DNA of 64,000 nt, from NCBI GenBank assembly GCA_013822735.1, contig PNKZ01000004.1:62001-126000 (forward strand). Reading direction: 5' to 3'. A program made the translations under genes and the position numbers. Of the stretch, positions 53,662-63,386 are shown in pieces. The first letter of the stretch is position 1. Each line of letters begins with the position of its first letter. This DNA comes from Pirellula sp. GTDB taxonomy: Bacteria; Planctomycetota; Planctomycetia; Pirellulales; PNKZ01. Under the pieces are notes generated by a model. That model was not told where the DNA came from and searched no databases. It was given only the letters and a program-made list of their open reading frames with translations.

Positions 53662-56025
53662 CTAGCGGGGCGAGCCGAGCACCACCTGCAGGGTTACCTC
53701 TTTCCCCTCACGCTTCACGACCACCGGCACTTTGTCGCCGGCTTTGAAGCGGCGCAGGGCGGCGTCGAAGTCGTCGAGGTTCGTCACTTTGTCTTGGCCG
53801 AACTTGATGATGACGTCGCCCCCCTTGAGTCCGCCCTTATCGGCGGGGCTCGATTTCGTTACGCCGCTGATACCGTAGCCCGGTTCGCTTTGCGCGAAAT
53901 CTGGAATGCTGCCGAAGTACGGGCGATCGCCGCCACGGTTCATCGTCGGCCCCGTCGACTTTGACTCGAGATACTTCGGACGAGCGGGGGCATCGGCCAG
54001 TGCAGTTGCCGTGTCGGCTACGAGTTCGGCCACGCGCACCAGTCCGGCGGCGTTGACCTTGTCGAAATCATCGCTCGGACGATGGTAGTCGGAATGCAAA
54101 CCGGTAAAGAAGTGCATCACCGGCACTTGCTTGGCGTAAAACGACGAATGGTCGCTCGGGCCGAAACCTCCGCCATTGTGCGTAATCTTAAACTTGTACT
54201 TGTCGGCGTTGAGCTGGTCGATCAGCTTCGTGAATTCTTCGGCCGTGTCGCCCCCTTGGATGATCAGCTTCTCGTCAGTCAGCCGGCCGACCATGTCGAG
54301 GTTGAGCATCGCCACGGTTTTGTCCATGGGATACAACGGTTCCTTGACGTATCGAGCGCTGCCGATCAGGCCGCGCTCTTCGGCGGTAAACGCGATAAAC
54401 ACGATGCGGCGCGCAGGCTTCTTTTCGCGCGAAGTGAGAATACGGGCAATCTCTAAGAGCGCCGTGATGCCCGAGGCGTTGTCGTCGGCGCCGTTGTGAA
54501 TCTCGCGAAGCGCCGGCACAAACGAACCTTCGCCGCCGAAACCGAGATGGTCGTAGTGAGCGCCGATAACGATGGTCTCGTCCGCGTGAGGACCATCGCC
54601 TTCGAGCACGCCGACGACGTTCTTGACTTCGGCTTCCGTCCGAATAACGTCGACCTCGCCGACGACACGCCAGCCGTCGAGCGGAAAGCTATCCGGCGCA
54701 ACCTTGTCGTCGATCTTCTTTTCAATGCTCTCCAGCGACGGCTTGCCGGCATCGGCGAAGATGCGATCCCAGACGCTGCGGCGAGCGTGCATCGCCGGTA
54801 AACGAGCCGGATCGCCGGAACCGCCGGCGGCGCGGAAGTCGAGCAACGCATCACGTTCCTGCTCCAACTTCTTGCCGTGATCGAGGATTTGTTGAGCAAG
54901 CTCTTCGATGTCTTCGCGATACTGCGATTGCTGTTCGGCCGTCGGCTTCTTTTCCTTCTTAAACTTCTCGCGCAATTCCGCGAGTTCGTCGACCGTCTCC
55001 TGCCATTGCTTGCGACGCATTTCCAAACGGTTGCGGGCGTCGTAGTCGGACGTGATAAAGATCACCGCCGAGGCGCCGTGTTCATAAGCGTTCGCGAGTT
55101 TGCGCGTAAACGGAGCGTGCGGCGAATTGGGAATGCCCGGCAAAATACCGTGCGGGTTCCCTTGTTGCGGCTGATGACGCAACACGATGACGCACTTCCC
55201 CTTCACGTCCAGGCCGGCGTAGTCGTCATAGACGACCTTCTCTTCGAGCTTCGCCGGCACGGTATGCGGATCAGCCGGCGCCGCGTGGGGGTCTTTGGGA
55301 GCGGCGGCGGCGACCGCCGGCTCGGCCTTCGCCTTCTCCGCGGTCGGCTTTGCGACGGCAGGTTTTTCGGTTGCCGGCTTTTCCGGTTGCGACTCGGACT
55401 TCTTCGCCGGCTCGGAATTCGGTTTCTTGGCCGCCGGAGCGGCGTGCGGATCATGCGGGGCGACGCCCCCATGCGCCGCGTGCGCATCGCCGGGTTGGAG
55501 CGACTCCGTGGCCGTGATGCCGTAGCCTGCGAAAACCAACGGCACGTCGATCTTGCCGCTGCCGCCGAGCGAAAGCGGCGTGTAGTCGACGCCGAGTTTC
55601 AGTTCAAAACGGCGAGGCTTGCCGTCAGGGCCCGGCGGTCCGACGACGGCGAGCTGGTTCTTCTTGCCGAGTTCGGCACCGGTATTCATTGTGAACTTTT
55701 GAAACGGAGCGCCGTCATAAAGCGACGTCTTGAGCCCGAGCTTTTGGAACTCGCCGGCGATGTAGTCGGCAGCGAGATCGATTCCCTTGGTGCCCGGTCC
55801 GCGCCCTTCGAACGCATCAGAGGCCAAGAGCTTGACCGTTTCTTTCGCACGGGCTACGGCGTCGGATTCCTTGGCCGTCTCAATCGATGGCGCCGCTTCG
55901 CCGGCTTTCGCCGGCAGCTTCTCTTCGGCCGCGTAAGCCCACGAAGCCGGCATGCGCTCGATGGCCGCGAGCCCGAGCAGCAACGCGAAAGGAAACAGAA
56001 GAGGCCGTGAAAGCAGTTCGGTCAT
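53662..56025 (-). CDS. M28 family zinc aminopeptidase with PDZ domain
   Basis: 787 residues from the ATG at 56025, with a signal peptide to about residue 32. Order: N-terminal helical region, a PA-like region at about 120-330 interrupted by an Ala/Pro/Lys/His-rich insert at about 190-262 (DPHAAPA-type repeats), then the M28 domain at about 420-660 and a C-terminal PDZ at about 690-787. Zinc and catalytic segments are GAHYDHLGF, GADDNASG, FTAEERGLIGS, LNLDMVGRL and DYHRPSD. The enzyme is periplasmic or exported and trims N-terminal residues from peptides. The PDZ may bind its substrates. Confidence 0.92.
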   Translation of the reverse strand: MTELLSRPLLFPFALLLGLAAIERMPASWAYAAEEKLPAKAGEAAPSIETAKESDAVARAKETVKLLASDAFEGRGPGTKGIDLAADYIAGEFQKLGLKTSLYDGAPFQKFTMNTGAELGKKNQLAVVGPPGPDGKPRRFELKLGVDYTPLSLGGSGKIDVPLVFAGYGITATESLQPGDAHAAHGGVAPHDPHAAPAAKKPNSEPAKKSESQPEKPATEKPAVAKPTAEKAKAEPAVAAAAPKDPHAAPADPHTVPAKLEEKVVYDDYAGLDVKGKCVIVLRHQPQQGNPHGILPGIPNSPHAPFTRKLANAYEHGASAVIFITSDYDARNRLEMRRKQWQETVDELAELREKFKKEKKPTAEQQSQYREDIEELAQQILDHGKKLEQERDALLDFRAAGGSGDPARLPAMHARRSVWDRIFADAGKPSLESIEKKIDDKVAPDSFPLDGWRVVGEVDVIRTEAEVKNVVGVLEGDGPHADETIVIGAHYDHLGFGGEGSFVPALREIHNGADDNASGITALLEIARILTSREKKPARRIVFIAFTAEERGLIGSARYVKEPLYPMDKTVAMLNLDMVGRLTDEKLIIQGGDTAEEFTKLIDQLNADKYKFKITHNGGGFGPSDHSSFYAKQVPVMHFFTGLHSDYHRPSDDFDKVNAAGLVRVAELVADTATALADAPARPKYLESKSTGPTMNRGGDRPYFGSIPDFAQSEPGYGISGVTKSSPADKGGLKGGDVIIKFGQDKVTNLDDFDAALRRFKAGDKVPVVVKREGKEVTLQVVLGSPR

Positions 56026-56118
56026 CGCGCGAGCCCGCCGTTTGCGAAGGTCCAGAAGATTGCCGCCGTGCGACAATCTTAAACTACGCCGGCGCGAGCG
56101 CAAACCCTGCGCGAAGGG

Positions 56119-57402
56119 TTACAGCCCTCGGCACGCCTCGTGGGCCGCGGCAATTGTCGCGTCGATATCGGCTTCGGTGTGGGCCGCCGAGACGAATAGC
56201 GCCTCGTATTGGCTGCAGGGCATGTATACGCCTCGCTCGATCAGGCTCCAGAAGTACTTGGCAAATCGATCCGTGCGGCTCTTGCTCGCCGAATCCCAAT
56301 CGGTCACCGGGCCCGGGTTGAAAAAGAGCGTGAGCATGCTTCCGGCTCGGGCCGTGTAATGCTCGACTCCCGCCGCAGCCGCCGCCTTCCGTAAGCCTGC
56401 TTCGAGCTTTGCCGAAAGCGTATCGAGCCGAGGATACGGATTCTCATCGCGCAATACCCGCAGCGTCGCGATGCCCGCGGCCGTCGCCAACGGGTTGCCC
56501 GAAAGAGTGCCGGCTTGAAACACTTTGCCTGCCGGCAGGATATGGTTCATCACATCGGCCCGACCGCCGTAGGCTCCGACGGGCAATCCGCCGCCGACAA
56601 TTTTGCCCAAAGTTGTGAGGTCGGGCTTTATTCCAAGCTTCGACTGCGCTCCGCCGAAGGCCACGCGGAATCCGGTCATTACTTCGTCGAAAATCAGCAG
56701 TGCGTCGTGCTTCGTCGTCACGTTGCGTAACGTCTCTAAGAACTCCGGCGTCGGCACAACGAGGCCCATGTTGCCGACGACCGGCTCCATGATGACGCCG
56801 GCGATCTTGTCGCCGTGCTTCGCAAACGCCTCTGCTGCGCCATTGGGGTCGTTGTAGCGGAGAGTGAGCGTGTCTTGCGCCGTGCCGGGGGTTACGCCGG
56901 GAGAATTGGGAACGCCGAGCGTCGCCGCCGAGCTCCCCGCCGCAACGAGCAAGCTATCCACATGGCCGTGGTAGTTACCGGCAAACTTTACGATGATGTT
57001 GCGACCGGTGAAGCCGCGAGCTAAACGCACGGCGCTCATCGTCGCTTCCGTGCCGCTGGAGACGAGCCGCACCTTTTCCATCGACGGCACCGCGGCGATG
57101 ATCATCTCCGCGAGTTCGCTCTCACTCTCCGTCGGAGCGCCGTAGGTCGTCCCCTTGTGTAAAGCCTTCTCAATCGCCGCGACCACGGCCGGGTGCCGAT
57201 GCCCCAGGATCAGCGGCCCCCAAGAGCCGATGTAATCGAGGTAGCGATTGCCGTCGATGTCGACGAGGTACGCACCGTCGCCGTGGTCGAAGAAGATCGG
57301 CTCGCCGCCGACCCCGCCGAAAGCCCGAGCGGGGCTATTCACGCCGCCGGGAATGAGGGCCTTGGCACGAGCGAATGCGGCGGAGCTTTTGGAACGAGAC
57401 AT
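56119..57402 (-). CDS. hemL: Glutamate-1-semialdehyde 2,1-aminomutase
   Basis: 427 residues. HemL makes 5-aminolevulinate from glutamate-1-semialdehyde in the C5 route to haem. The PLP Lys is Lys267 in TTLGKIVGGGLPVGAYGG; IFDEVMTGFRVAFGGAQ and SGTEATMSAVRLARG are the other family signatures. It follows hemB by 100 bases, a spacer that holds an inverted repeat of family H. The presence of hemL means glutamyl-tRNA is the precursor here; hemA is not in the window. Confidence 0.97.
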   Translation of the reverse strand: MSRSKSSAAFARAKALIPGGVNSPARAFGGVGGEPIFFDHGDGAYLVDIDGNRYLDYIGSWGPLILGHRHPAVVAAIEKALHKGTTYGAPTESESELAEMIIAAVPSMEKVRLVSSGTEATMSAVRLARGFTGRNIIVKFAGNYHGHVDSLLVAAGSSAATLGVPNSPGVTPGTAQDTLTLRYNDPNGAAEAFAKHGDKIAGVIMEPVVGNMGLVVPTPEFLETLRNVTTKHDALLIFDEVMTGFRVAFGGAQSKLGIKPDLTTLGKIVGGGLPVGAYGGRADVMNHILPAGKVFQAGTLSGNPLATAAGIATLRVLRDENPYPRLDTLSAKLEAGLRKAAAAAGVEHYTARAGSMLTLFFNPGPVTDWDSASKSRTDRFAKYFWSLIERGVYMPCSQYEALFVSAAHTEADIDATIAAAHEACRGL

Positions 57403-57408
57403 GGGGGA

Positions 57409-57496
57409 AGTTATGAGTTTTGAATTATGAGTTATGACGGAGCATCAGTCGAAATGGAGCTACAAGTTCATAACTCATAACTCTCAATTCATAACT
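57409..57496. repeat. Palindromic intergenic repeat, family H
   Basis: Left arm 57409-57437 starts AGTTATGAGTTTTGAATT. Right arm 57467-57496 is an imperfect reverse complement containing TTCATAACTCATAACTC. It fills the hemB-hemL spacer. Confidence 0.8.
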
Positions 57497-57502
57497 ACGA
57501 CA

Positions 57503-58519
57503 CTACGCCTTCAGCCAACGCGCCAAATCCTTGGCCCAATACGTGATGACGATCGTCGCGCCGGCGCGCACGATTCCGGTGACGATCTCCGTGGCGACTG
57601 CCCGCTCGTCGATCCAACCGCGGGCTGCGGCGGCCTTGACCATGCTGTATTCGCCGGAGACGTTGTACGCGGCCAACGGCACGCCCGGAAATGTTCGACT
57701 AACCTCGGCCACGATATCCAAATAAGCCAGCGCCGGCTTCACCATGACGACGTCGGCCCCTTCGGCGATGTCGAAAGCCGTCTCGCGCAGGGCCTGTCCC
57801 GGATCGGCGGCGCAATCCATTTGATAGCTGCGGCGATCGCCGAATTGCGGCGTGCTCTCCGCCGCCTCGCGAAAAGGGCCGTAGAACCCGCCGGCAAACT
57901 TGGCCGAGTATGCCATGATCGGAACATGCGTAAGACTCGCACCGTCGAGCGCCTTGCGAATGGCGCCGACCATGCCGTCCATCATGCCGCTGGGGGCGAC
58001 CATATCAGCGCCGGCCCGCGCGTGGCTCACCGCTTGTTTGCCCAAAAGCTCAAGTGTCGCGTCGTTGTTTACGTCGGTGCGGCCGGTCGATTGGTCGATG
58101 ACGCCGCAATGTCCGTGGTCGGTATATTCGCAGAAGCAAACGTCGGTCACCGCGTAAAGTTGCGGAGCCGCGCGCTTCACCACGCGCAACGATTGTTGCA
58201 CGATGCCGTCGTCGGAAAAAGAATCAGCCCCCGTCGGGTCTTTCTCGTCGGGAATGCCGAATAGCAATATGCCGCCGACGCCGAGTTCCGCCACTTCGCG
58301 AACTTCCTTTTCCAACTCATCGAGCGAAAGCTGAAACACGCCCGGCATCGAACTGATTTCCTGCCGTACGCCCTTCCCGCCGCGCACGAAGAGCGGGTAG
58401 AGAAGCTGCCCGGCGTGCAGTCGGGTGCCGCGAGTCAACTCGCGAAGCCGCGGATGCTGCCGCAAGCGCCGCAAGCGCGTCGTCGGAAAGGCGCCGAGAG
58501 AATACGATTCGGAAGACAT
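57503..58519 (-). CDS. hemB: Delta-aminolevulinic acid dehydratase
   Basis: 338 residues. HemB joins two 5-aminolevulinates to porphobilinogen. Two Schiff-base lysines are visible: Lys207 in YSAKFAGGFYGPFR and Lys261 in VMVKPALAYLD. The zinc cysteines are Cys128, Cys130 and Cys138 in CFCEYTDHGHC, so this is a zinc-using form. It is upstream of hemL on the same strand, with a palindrome between them. The kinase gene ends 42 bases before its start. Confidence 0.97.
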   Translation of the reverse strand: MSSESYSLGAFPTTRLRRLRQHPRLRELTRGTRLHAGQLLYPLFVRGGKGVRQEISSMPGVFQLSLDELEKEVREVAELGVGGILLFGIPDEKDPTGADSFSDDGIVQQSLRVVKRAAPQLYAVTDVCFCEYTDHGHCGVIDQSTGRTDVNNDATLELLGKQAVSHARAGADMVAPSGMMDGMVGAIRKALDGASLTHVPIMAYSAKFAGGFYGPFREAAESTPQFGDRRSYQMDCAADPGQALRETAFDIAEGADVVMVKPALAYLDIVAEVSRTFPGVPLAAYNVSGEYSMVKAAAARGWIDERAVATEIVTGIVRAGATIVITYWAKDLARWLKA

Positions 58520-58561
58520 GGTCGGGGCGTCGCGATGGGTGGGAAAATTCGGTGGGACGGA

Positions 58562-60511
58562 CTAGCGTTCGGCGGTCGGCAGATCGGGAACCGGCGGTTC
58601 GGAACCATCCAGAGCCGCGCGGGCCTGATCGACAAGCCCGGACGCCCAAGCTTCGTTGCCGTACAGTTCGACGATCGCCGCCCGCATGCGATGGGCGGCC
58701 GCCGGATCGGACGAGTCGAGTTGACCGGCTTCAATCAATTTTTCTTCCAACAGCTTCCGATCGGCCGAAACCTGCTGAGGCATCTGCCGATCGAGCCGGT
58801 CCAATTGCTTCTGAGCCAATTGTAAACACTCGCGAGTTTGTTTCGAGCCGTCTTTCGCATCGCGAAACAAATCGACGAGGGCCTGCAGCTTCTTCCGACC
58901 GAGTTCCGGGTCGAGATGCAAATAGCCGAGCGCCTCGAAATACATTCGCTCGACCGGCTGCAATCCGTCGTTTTTCGAGAGAAACTTCGAGCGAAACTCA
59001 AATCGTCGTTCGAGGCGATAGAGTTCAATCTCGTCGAGATATCCCTGCATTTCCCGCACGCGACGATCACCGGGGTAGTGGTTGATGAACGCGTTGATCT
59101 TGCTTTCCACGTCAATCAGTCGCTCGACCTTGCCGTCGGCGGACGCGGCGGTGACTTCCTCGTAGAGGCTTTCGGCCTCGGGCGGCTGCAGCCAATACCA
59201 AACCGTGAGCCCGACAGCCAACATTGCGAACACCAAGGCCCAGGTGCCGGGAGAAATCCACGGCGTCGACTCCTCGGCTTCGTTGCGCCGCAGGCCGCGA
59301 TCTTCCGTACCGACCGGAATGAACGTGCGAGCGACCGACACGCCCATTGAGCGATCAACGTTAGGGGCCGCCGACACTTCGCCGCGCGAACGCATCACGG
59401 GCGGGGCAACACGGAAGTCGGCCGTTGCGCCGTTGCCGCCAAGCACGCTCGAAGGGTCGCCTGCGAGAATAACGTCGGATGCGTCGTCAGGGCCTGCGTG
59501 CGGCGCGGCCGGCGTTTCGCCCAGGTCCTTATGGCCGACCGAGAATCGCAAATCGTCCGCCGCCGCCGGGGAGCCTCCGGCGACCGGCTCATGCGTCACG
59601 TGCGCCGCGTCGCCACTCGGTTCGCGCGCCGGTGCGGCGGGGGTCGGCGAAATCTTCGGCGCGACGCGCAGCGGGCGCGGCGCACCATTCACGGATTGAT
59701 CGTAAGCGAGCATCGATTCAAGTTGTCGCCCCGCCACGAGCGCCGTCGGCACCCGCTTCGCCGGATCTTTAGCGAGCAGATGATTCACAAGATCATTGAG
59801 CGCCCGCGGCACCGTCGGATTGAGTCGGATCACCGGCTCGGGCTCGGCGAAGCGTTGCAATTGCAGCATCTCGACCAAGCTCTTCGCACGAAACGGCGGG
59901 CGCCCGGCGAGCAACGCGTAGAGCACGCCGCCGAGACTATAGAGGTCGCTGCGGTACGTCACCGGGCGACCGTCGGCTTGTTCCGGCGCCATGTATTCGG
60001 CCGTGCCGATCACGCCGCCGTCGGCCGTTTGACCTGAGTTGCCGAACAGCTTGGCAATGCCGAAGTCGGAAAGCTTGACCGTGCCGTCGCGCGTCAGCAG
60101 CAGATTGGCCGGCTTAATGTCGCGATGGATAATGCCGTGATCGTGTGCATGTTTCAGGGCTCGACAAATCTGCACGCCGATGCGGGTCGACTCCTGCCAC
60201 GGGAGAATCTCCCCCCTCTCAAGCAAGTCTTGGAGGCTCATCCCGTCGACGAGTTCCATCGCGTAGTAGCGACATTCCTGCTCCTCGCCGTAGCCCAAGA
60301 TGCGCACGATGTTCGCGTGCTGCAGCATCCGCAGGCTCTCGATTTCGGCGGCGAACCGATCGGAAAGGCCGTCGTCGTCGCCCGTCGATTGCAAGACCTT
60401 CACGGCGACTCGCTCGCCGGTCACGTCCGTCGCCGCGGAATAGACGACTCCCATCCCGCCGCGGCCGACTCGCTGGTCAATCGTGTACGGTCCTAGGCGA
60501 TCCCATTTCAT
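58562..60511 (-). CDS. Hanks-type serine/threonine protein kinase, membrane-anchored
   Basis: 649 residues from the ATG at 60511; a TTG at 60526 would add 5. The N-terminal kinase domain (about 7-265) is complete: [10 protein letters not shown] at 15-24, Lys38, [11 protein letters not shown] at 129-139, DFG at 149-151 and the APE motif in [13 protein letters not shown] disordered Ala/Pro-rich linker at about 280-420 follows. One transmembrane helix ([18 protein letters not shown]) lies near 435. The periplasmic helical part at about 450-640 may be TPR-like. Planctomycetes carry many such kinases. The target is unknown. Confidence 0.92.
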   Translation of the reverse strand: MKWDRLGPYTIDQRVGRGGMGVVYSAATDVTGERVAVKVLQSTGDDDGLSDRFAAEIESLRMLQHANIVRILGYGEEQECRYYAMELVDGMSLQDLLERGEILPWQESTRIGVQICRALKHAHDHGIIHRDIKPANLLLTRDGTVKLSDFGIAKLFGNSGQTADGGVIGTAEYMAPEQADGRPVTYRSDLYSLGGVLYALLAGRPPFRAKSLVEMLQLQRFAEPEPVIRLNPTVPRALNDLVNHLLAKDPAKRVPTALVAGRQLESMLAYDQSVNGAPRPLRVAPKISPTPAAPAREPSGDAAHVTHEPVAGGSPAAADDLRFSVGHKDLGETPAAPHAGPDDASDVILAGDPSSVLGGNGATADFRVAPPVMRSRGEVSAAPNVDRSMGVSVARTFIPVGTEDRGLRRNEAEESTPWISPGTWALVFAMLAVGLTVWYWLQPPEAESLYEEVTAASADGKVERLIDVESKINAFINHYPGDRRVREMQGYLDEIELYRLERRFEFRSKFLSKNDGLQPVERMYFEALGYLHLDPELGRKKLQALVDLFRDAKDGSKQTRECLQLAQKQLDRLDRQMPQQVSADRKLLEEKLIEAGQLDSSDPAAAHRMRAAIVELYGNEAWASGLVDQARAALDGSEPPVPDLPTAER

Positions 60512-60654
60512 GAGCTTGTGGACCAAATTTACGCTGGGCGGCGCGGGACATGAATTAGGCGAAGCTGGCCAGGAAGCCGCGAAACGGCCTTAGGTCCATG
60601 GTACCCCTCGGCAACGACCGACGCCAATCATCCCGAGATTGCCGACCCTATGTG

Positions 60655-62250
60655 TCAGGCGAGGGCTGCTCGGAGTCTATCGACGGCCGCGCGCGGGTCG
60701 ACATCATTTAGAACCGATCCGCCGACGGCAACTCGGTGCAATCCGGCCCTGCGTACTTCGGTGATGTTCGCCGGATCGATGCCGCCGATGGCGAACGCGG
60801 GTAGCTCGATCTCGTCGGCCACGGCCGCCACGAATGCCAAGCCGGGGAATTGTGCGAACTGTTTCGTGCCGGAGGGAAACGTCGGGCCGACGCCGAGGTA
60901 GTCGGCCCCGTCGGCTACAGCCTGGCGGGCTTGTTCGATCGAGTGGGTCGACACGCCGATCAGCCGTTCGCGGCCGACGATCGCTCGCGCCTCGGCGACC
61001 GACAGTTCTTCCTGGCCGACATGCACGCCGTCGGCGTCTGCGAGCACCGCCAGATCGGGCCGATCGTTCATGATGAAGAGCGTTTTCGTCCCAACCGTGG
61101 CCGTACGGAGGTGCCTAGCTCGGGCCAGAAGGGTTCGATCGTCGAGCGTCTTGTCGCGCAGTTGCAGAATGTCCACGTCCTGCGCAACTAGCTGCTCTAC
61201 GAGCGTCGCAAAGGCCTCGGGCGACGAGCGGCCGTCGATCAAGACATAGAGTTGGGCCGCGGCGAGGCGGCGTCGGCGATCGTTCAGCGGTGAGGTTTGC
61301 GCCACGCCGGCACCAAGCCGGCCGCCGCGTTCGGCGAACTGCTTTTGCAGGGTATACGCCCGATAGCGCAATTGTTCGCACGCTCGCCCTAAAGCGGGGT
61401 CGAGCACTTTGCCGTATTCTTCCAAGCTGCGTAGCGATTCCTGCAAGCGACGTAAATTGGCCGACGCCACGTCGTCGACATCAATGCGCCGCCCTTCGGA
61501 AGGGGTCGAGATATCGGTGCCGACGTCCCCTGCCGTATCCCGGGCTGCCAAACGCTCGTCCGACGGCAACACAGCCAGCGCCGCCGCCAGGGAGTGCCGG
61601 ATCTCTTTGCATTCGCGCATCAGCGCAGCATCGTTGAGCACAAACCGTGCATGATCTTCCGCGACGCGCACCGCCTCGCCGGCCCGATTTGCGGCAGCGT
61701 CGAGAACGCGCAACAGTCCGATCTGTCCCGCCGTCGGCACGGTCGGGGTCGTCGACGGAGCGTCTGCCGGAGGAATCGCCGGCTCGTCGAAATCGATCGG
61801 AATCGGCGAATGGTCGATCCCATAGCGGGCGCAAATTTCCGCTTCCATCGCCTGCGGATCGATCCCCTGCGCGCGTAGCCACACGGCCAGCGGATCTTCC
61901 GCGAGCGACAGGCCCAGCAGCATGTGCTCCGTGGCGAGCTGACAAGTTCGCGGATTCTCGTCGAGCCGCAGCAGCGCGGCTTGTAGATCGTTTTCAACCT
62001 CTTGAGATAAGAAAATTCGCCCCTGGTCGGATTTCGACCGTTCGCGACGCCGCAACGTCGGCTGCCGCGACTGCAACACCTCGACATCAACGCCGACGCT
62101 TTCCAACAATTTCGCGGCCCGACATTCCAGCTGCTCCGCCAATCCCAGCAGGAGCGCAAGCGGCGTAATTTCAGGTCCGTCGGTAGGGTCGACCCAACAG
62201 GCGGCTGCTTGCATGGCGCGTTCGGCGGCAGGCGTGTATTGAAAGCTCAT
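60655..62250 (-). CDS. thiE: Clp_N - ThiD2 - ThiE fusion (thiamine-phosphate synthase)
   Basis: 531 residues from the ATG at 62250. The C-terminal domain (about 325-531) is a complete ThiE: YVLIDGRSSPEAF, ILQLRDKTLDDRTLL, MNDRPDLAVLADADGVHVGQ, GVSTHS, GADYLGVGPTFPSGTKQ and FAIGGIDPANI. ThiE joins HMP-PP and thiazole phosphate. Before it, RVLDAAANRAGEAVRVAEDH at about 182-200 opens the ThiD2-type domain often fused to ThiE. The first 150 residues look like two Clp N-terminal repeats: TPAAERAMQAAACW with ITPLALLLGLAEQ, then VENDLQAALLRLDE with TEHMLLGLSLAED. Clp_N on a thiamine enzyme is unusual, and clpC itself is 1.1 kb away. Confidence 0.88.
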   Translation of the reverse strand: MSFQYTPAAERAMQAAACWVDPTDGPEITPLALLLGLAEQLECRAAKLLESVGVDVEVLQSRQPTLRRRERSKSDQGRIFLSQEVENDLQAALLRLDENPRTCQLATEHMLLGLSLAEDPLAVWLRAQGIDPQAMEAEICARYGIDHSPIPIDFDEPAIPPADAPSTTPTVPTAGQIGLLRVLDAAANRAGEAVRVAEDHARFVLNDAALMRECKEIRHSLAAALAVLPSDERLAARDTAGDVGTDISTPSEGRRIDVDDVASANLRRLQESLRSLEEYGKVLDPALGRACEQLRYRAYTLQKQFAERGGRLGAGVAQTSPLNDRRRRLAAAQLYVLIDGRSSPEAFATLVEQLVAQDVDILQLRDKTLDDRTLLARARHLRTATVGTKTLFIMNDRPDLAVLADADGVHVGQEELSVAEARAIVGRERLIGVSTHSIEQARQAVADGADYLGVGPTFPSGTKQFAQFPGLAFVAAVADEIELPAFAIGGIDPANITEVRRAGLHRVAVGGSVLNDVDPRAAVDRLRAALA

Positions 62251-62556
62251 AAGCCAAGTTTGCCATAGGCAGGCGCAGCGCAACAGGCGTCAGGCGCGAG
62301 GAAAGACCAAGCGAGCGTCGAGCCGTGAGGCGGATGTTTCTGAGAATCTTCGCGATACGACTTACGACACGTCGGGCTCACGCCTCGACGCTCGCCTCAA
62401 TTCTAATTAGCACCTAGCGCCCAACGTCTAGCGCCTGCACCTAACCCTTTACCGTGCTTTTATTTGCCTTGTCGGTCCGGCGGAGCAGAGCTAGAATTCG
62501 GCCGCTACGGATAGCAATTCGGGATCGAAATCCCCAGAGAACGAAGGATCGCACCC
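62251..62556. other. Intergenic region with a copy of repeat family E
   Basis: 306 bases between divergent genes, containing the repeat at 62311-62398 and presumably both promoters. No boxes are clear enough to call. Confidence 0.5.
62311..62398. repeat. Palindromic intergenic repeat, family E
   Basis: Arms at 62311-62329 (GCGAGCGTCGAGCCGTGAG) and 62371-62398 are imperfect reverse complements. The right arm, read on the minus strand, starts GAGGCGAGCGTCGAGGCGTG. It matches 22733-22760 in 27 of 28 bases. Confidence 0.85.
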
Positions 62557-63246
62557 ATGAGCGGAACGAGCCAGACAGGACATCGCGCAAGTGCAGCCGG
62601 ATTCTACGGTTGGGCTTGGCCCGGCGTACCGCAACTGTGGCGCGGCGGCGAATGGGCCGGGTTCGCGTGGGCCGCCGCCTTTGCATTGGCACTCAATCTT
62701 CAAGTGCTCGTCGCTTTCTTATACACCGATCTCTTGCCGGCCATCGGAATCTGGACCGGCTGGCTCGCGATTGGCGGATTCTGGATCGCCGGACTCGTGG
62801 TGGGCCGGCGTTGGACGAAGCGCCAGACGCGCACTGCCGATGCCTACCAAGCGGAACAATCGCTCTATAGCGATGCGTTTCACGACTATTTGCAGATGAA
62901 CTGGGTGGCTGCCGAGGCGAAATGCGCGGAACTCATTCGGATGCGCCGCCAAGACGTTGATGCGCGACTCTTACTGGCCACGGTACTCCGACATGCCGGT
63001 CGCTCGGCGGAAGCCAAGGCACAGCTCGACGCGTTGGTCAAGCTGGAAGGGGCCGAAAAATGGGGCCTAGAAATCGCTTTAGAGCGGCGCTCCCTAGACG
63101 AACTGAATGAATTAGCGAACAATTCCGGCATCGCGAAGGACGACGGCGACGAACCGGCGACCCTTTCGATGACCGGCGGCGCCGCGAACAAGGATGCCGC
63201 AGGTGCTACAGCCGGGCTAAACCGCGCGACCCGAAACGCGGCTTAG
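62557..63246 (+). CDS. Membrane protein with TPR-like C-terminus, unknown function
   Basis: 229 residues. Two transmembrane segments at about 30-56 and 64-86, in a region starting with GFYGWAWPGVPQLWRGGEW. The C-terminal half at about 100-190 has TPR-like helix pairs (YLQMNWVAAEAKCAELIRM, ARLLLATVLRHAGRSAEAKA). An unstructured Ala-rich tail ends the protein. The function is unknown. It is 140 bases upstream of clpC on the same strand. Confidence 0.7.
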   Translation: MSGTSQTGHRASAAGFYGWAWPGVPQLWRGGEWAGFAWAAAFALALNLQVLVAFLYTDLLPAIGIWTGWLAIGGFWIAGLVVGRRWTKRQTRTADAYQAEQSLYSDAFHDYLQMNWVAAEAKCAELIRMRRQDVDARLLLATVLRHAGRSAEAKAQLDALVKLEGAEKWGLEIALERRSLDELNELANNSGIAKDDGDEPATLSMTGGAANKDAAGATAGLNRATRNAA

Positions 63247-63386
63247 TGCGTAGATGAAGGTAGTCGCTTGCCCAAAGCTTTGTTGGTGTAAGAGTAGTAG
63301 GCGGCAAAGTAGAGTTCGGTAGAGGTCGGGACGGGATCAAGTAGTAGAGCGAAGTTTTGCGTTAGTACGGCATACGGAGTTCGAAC

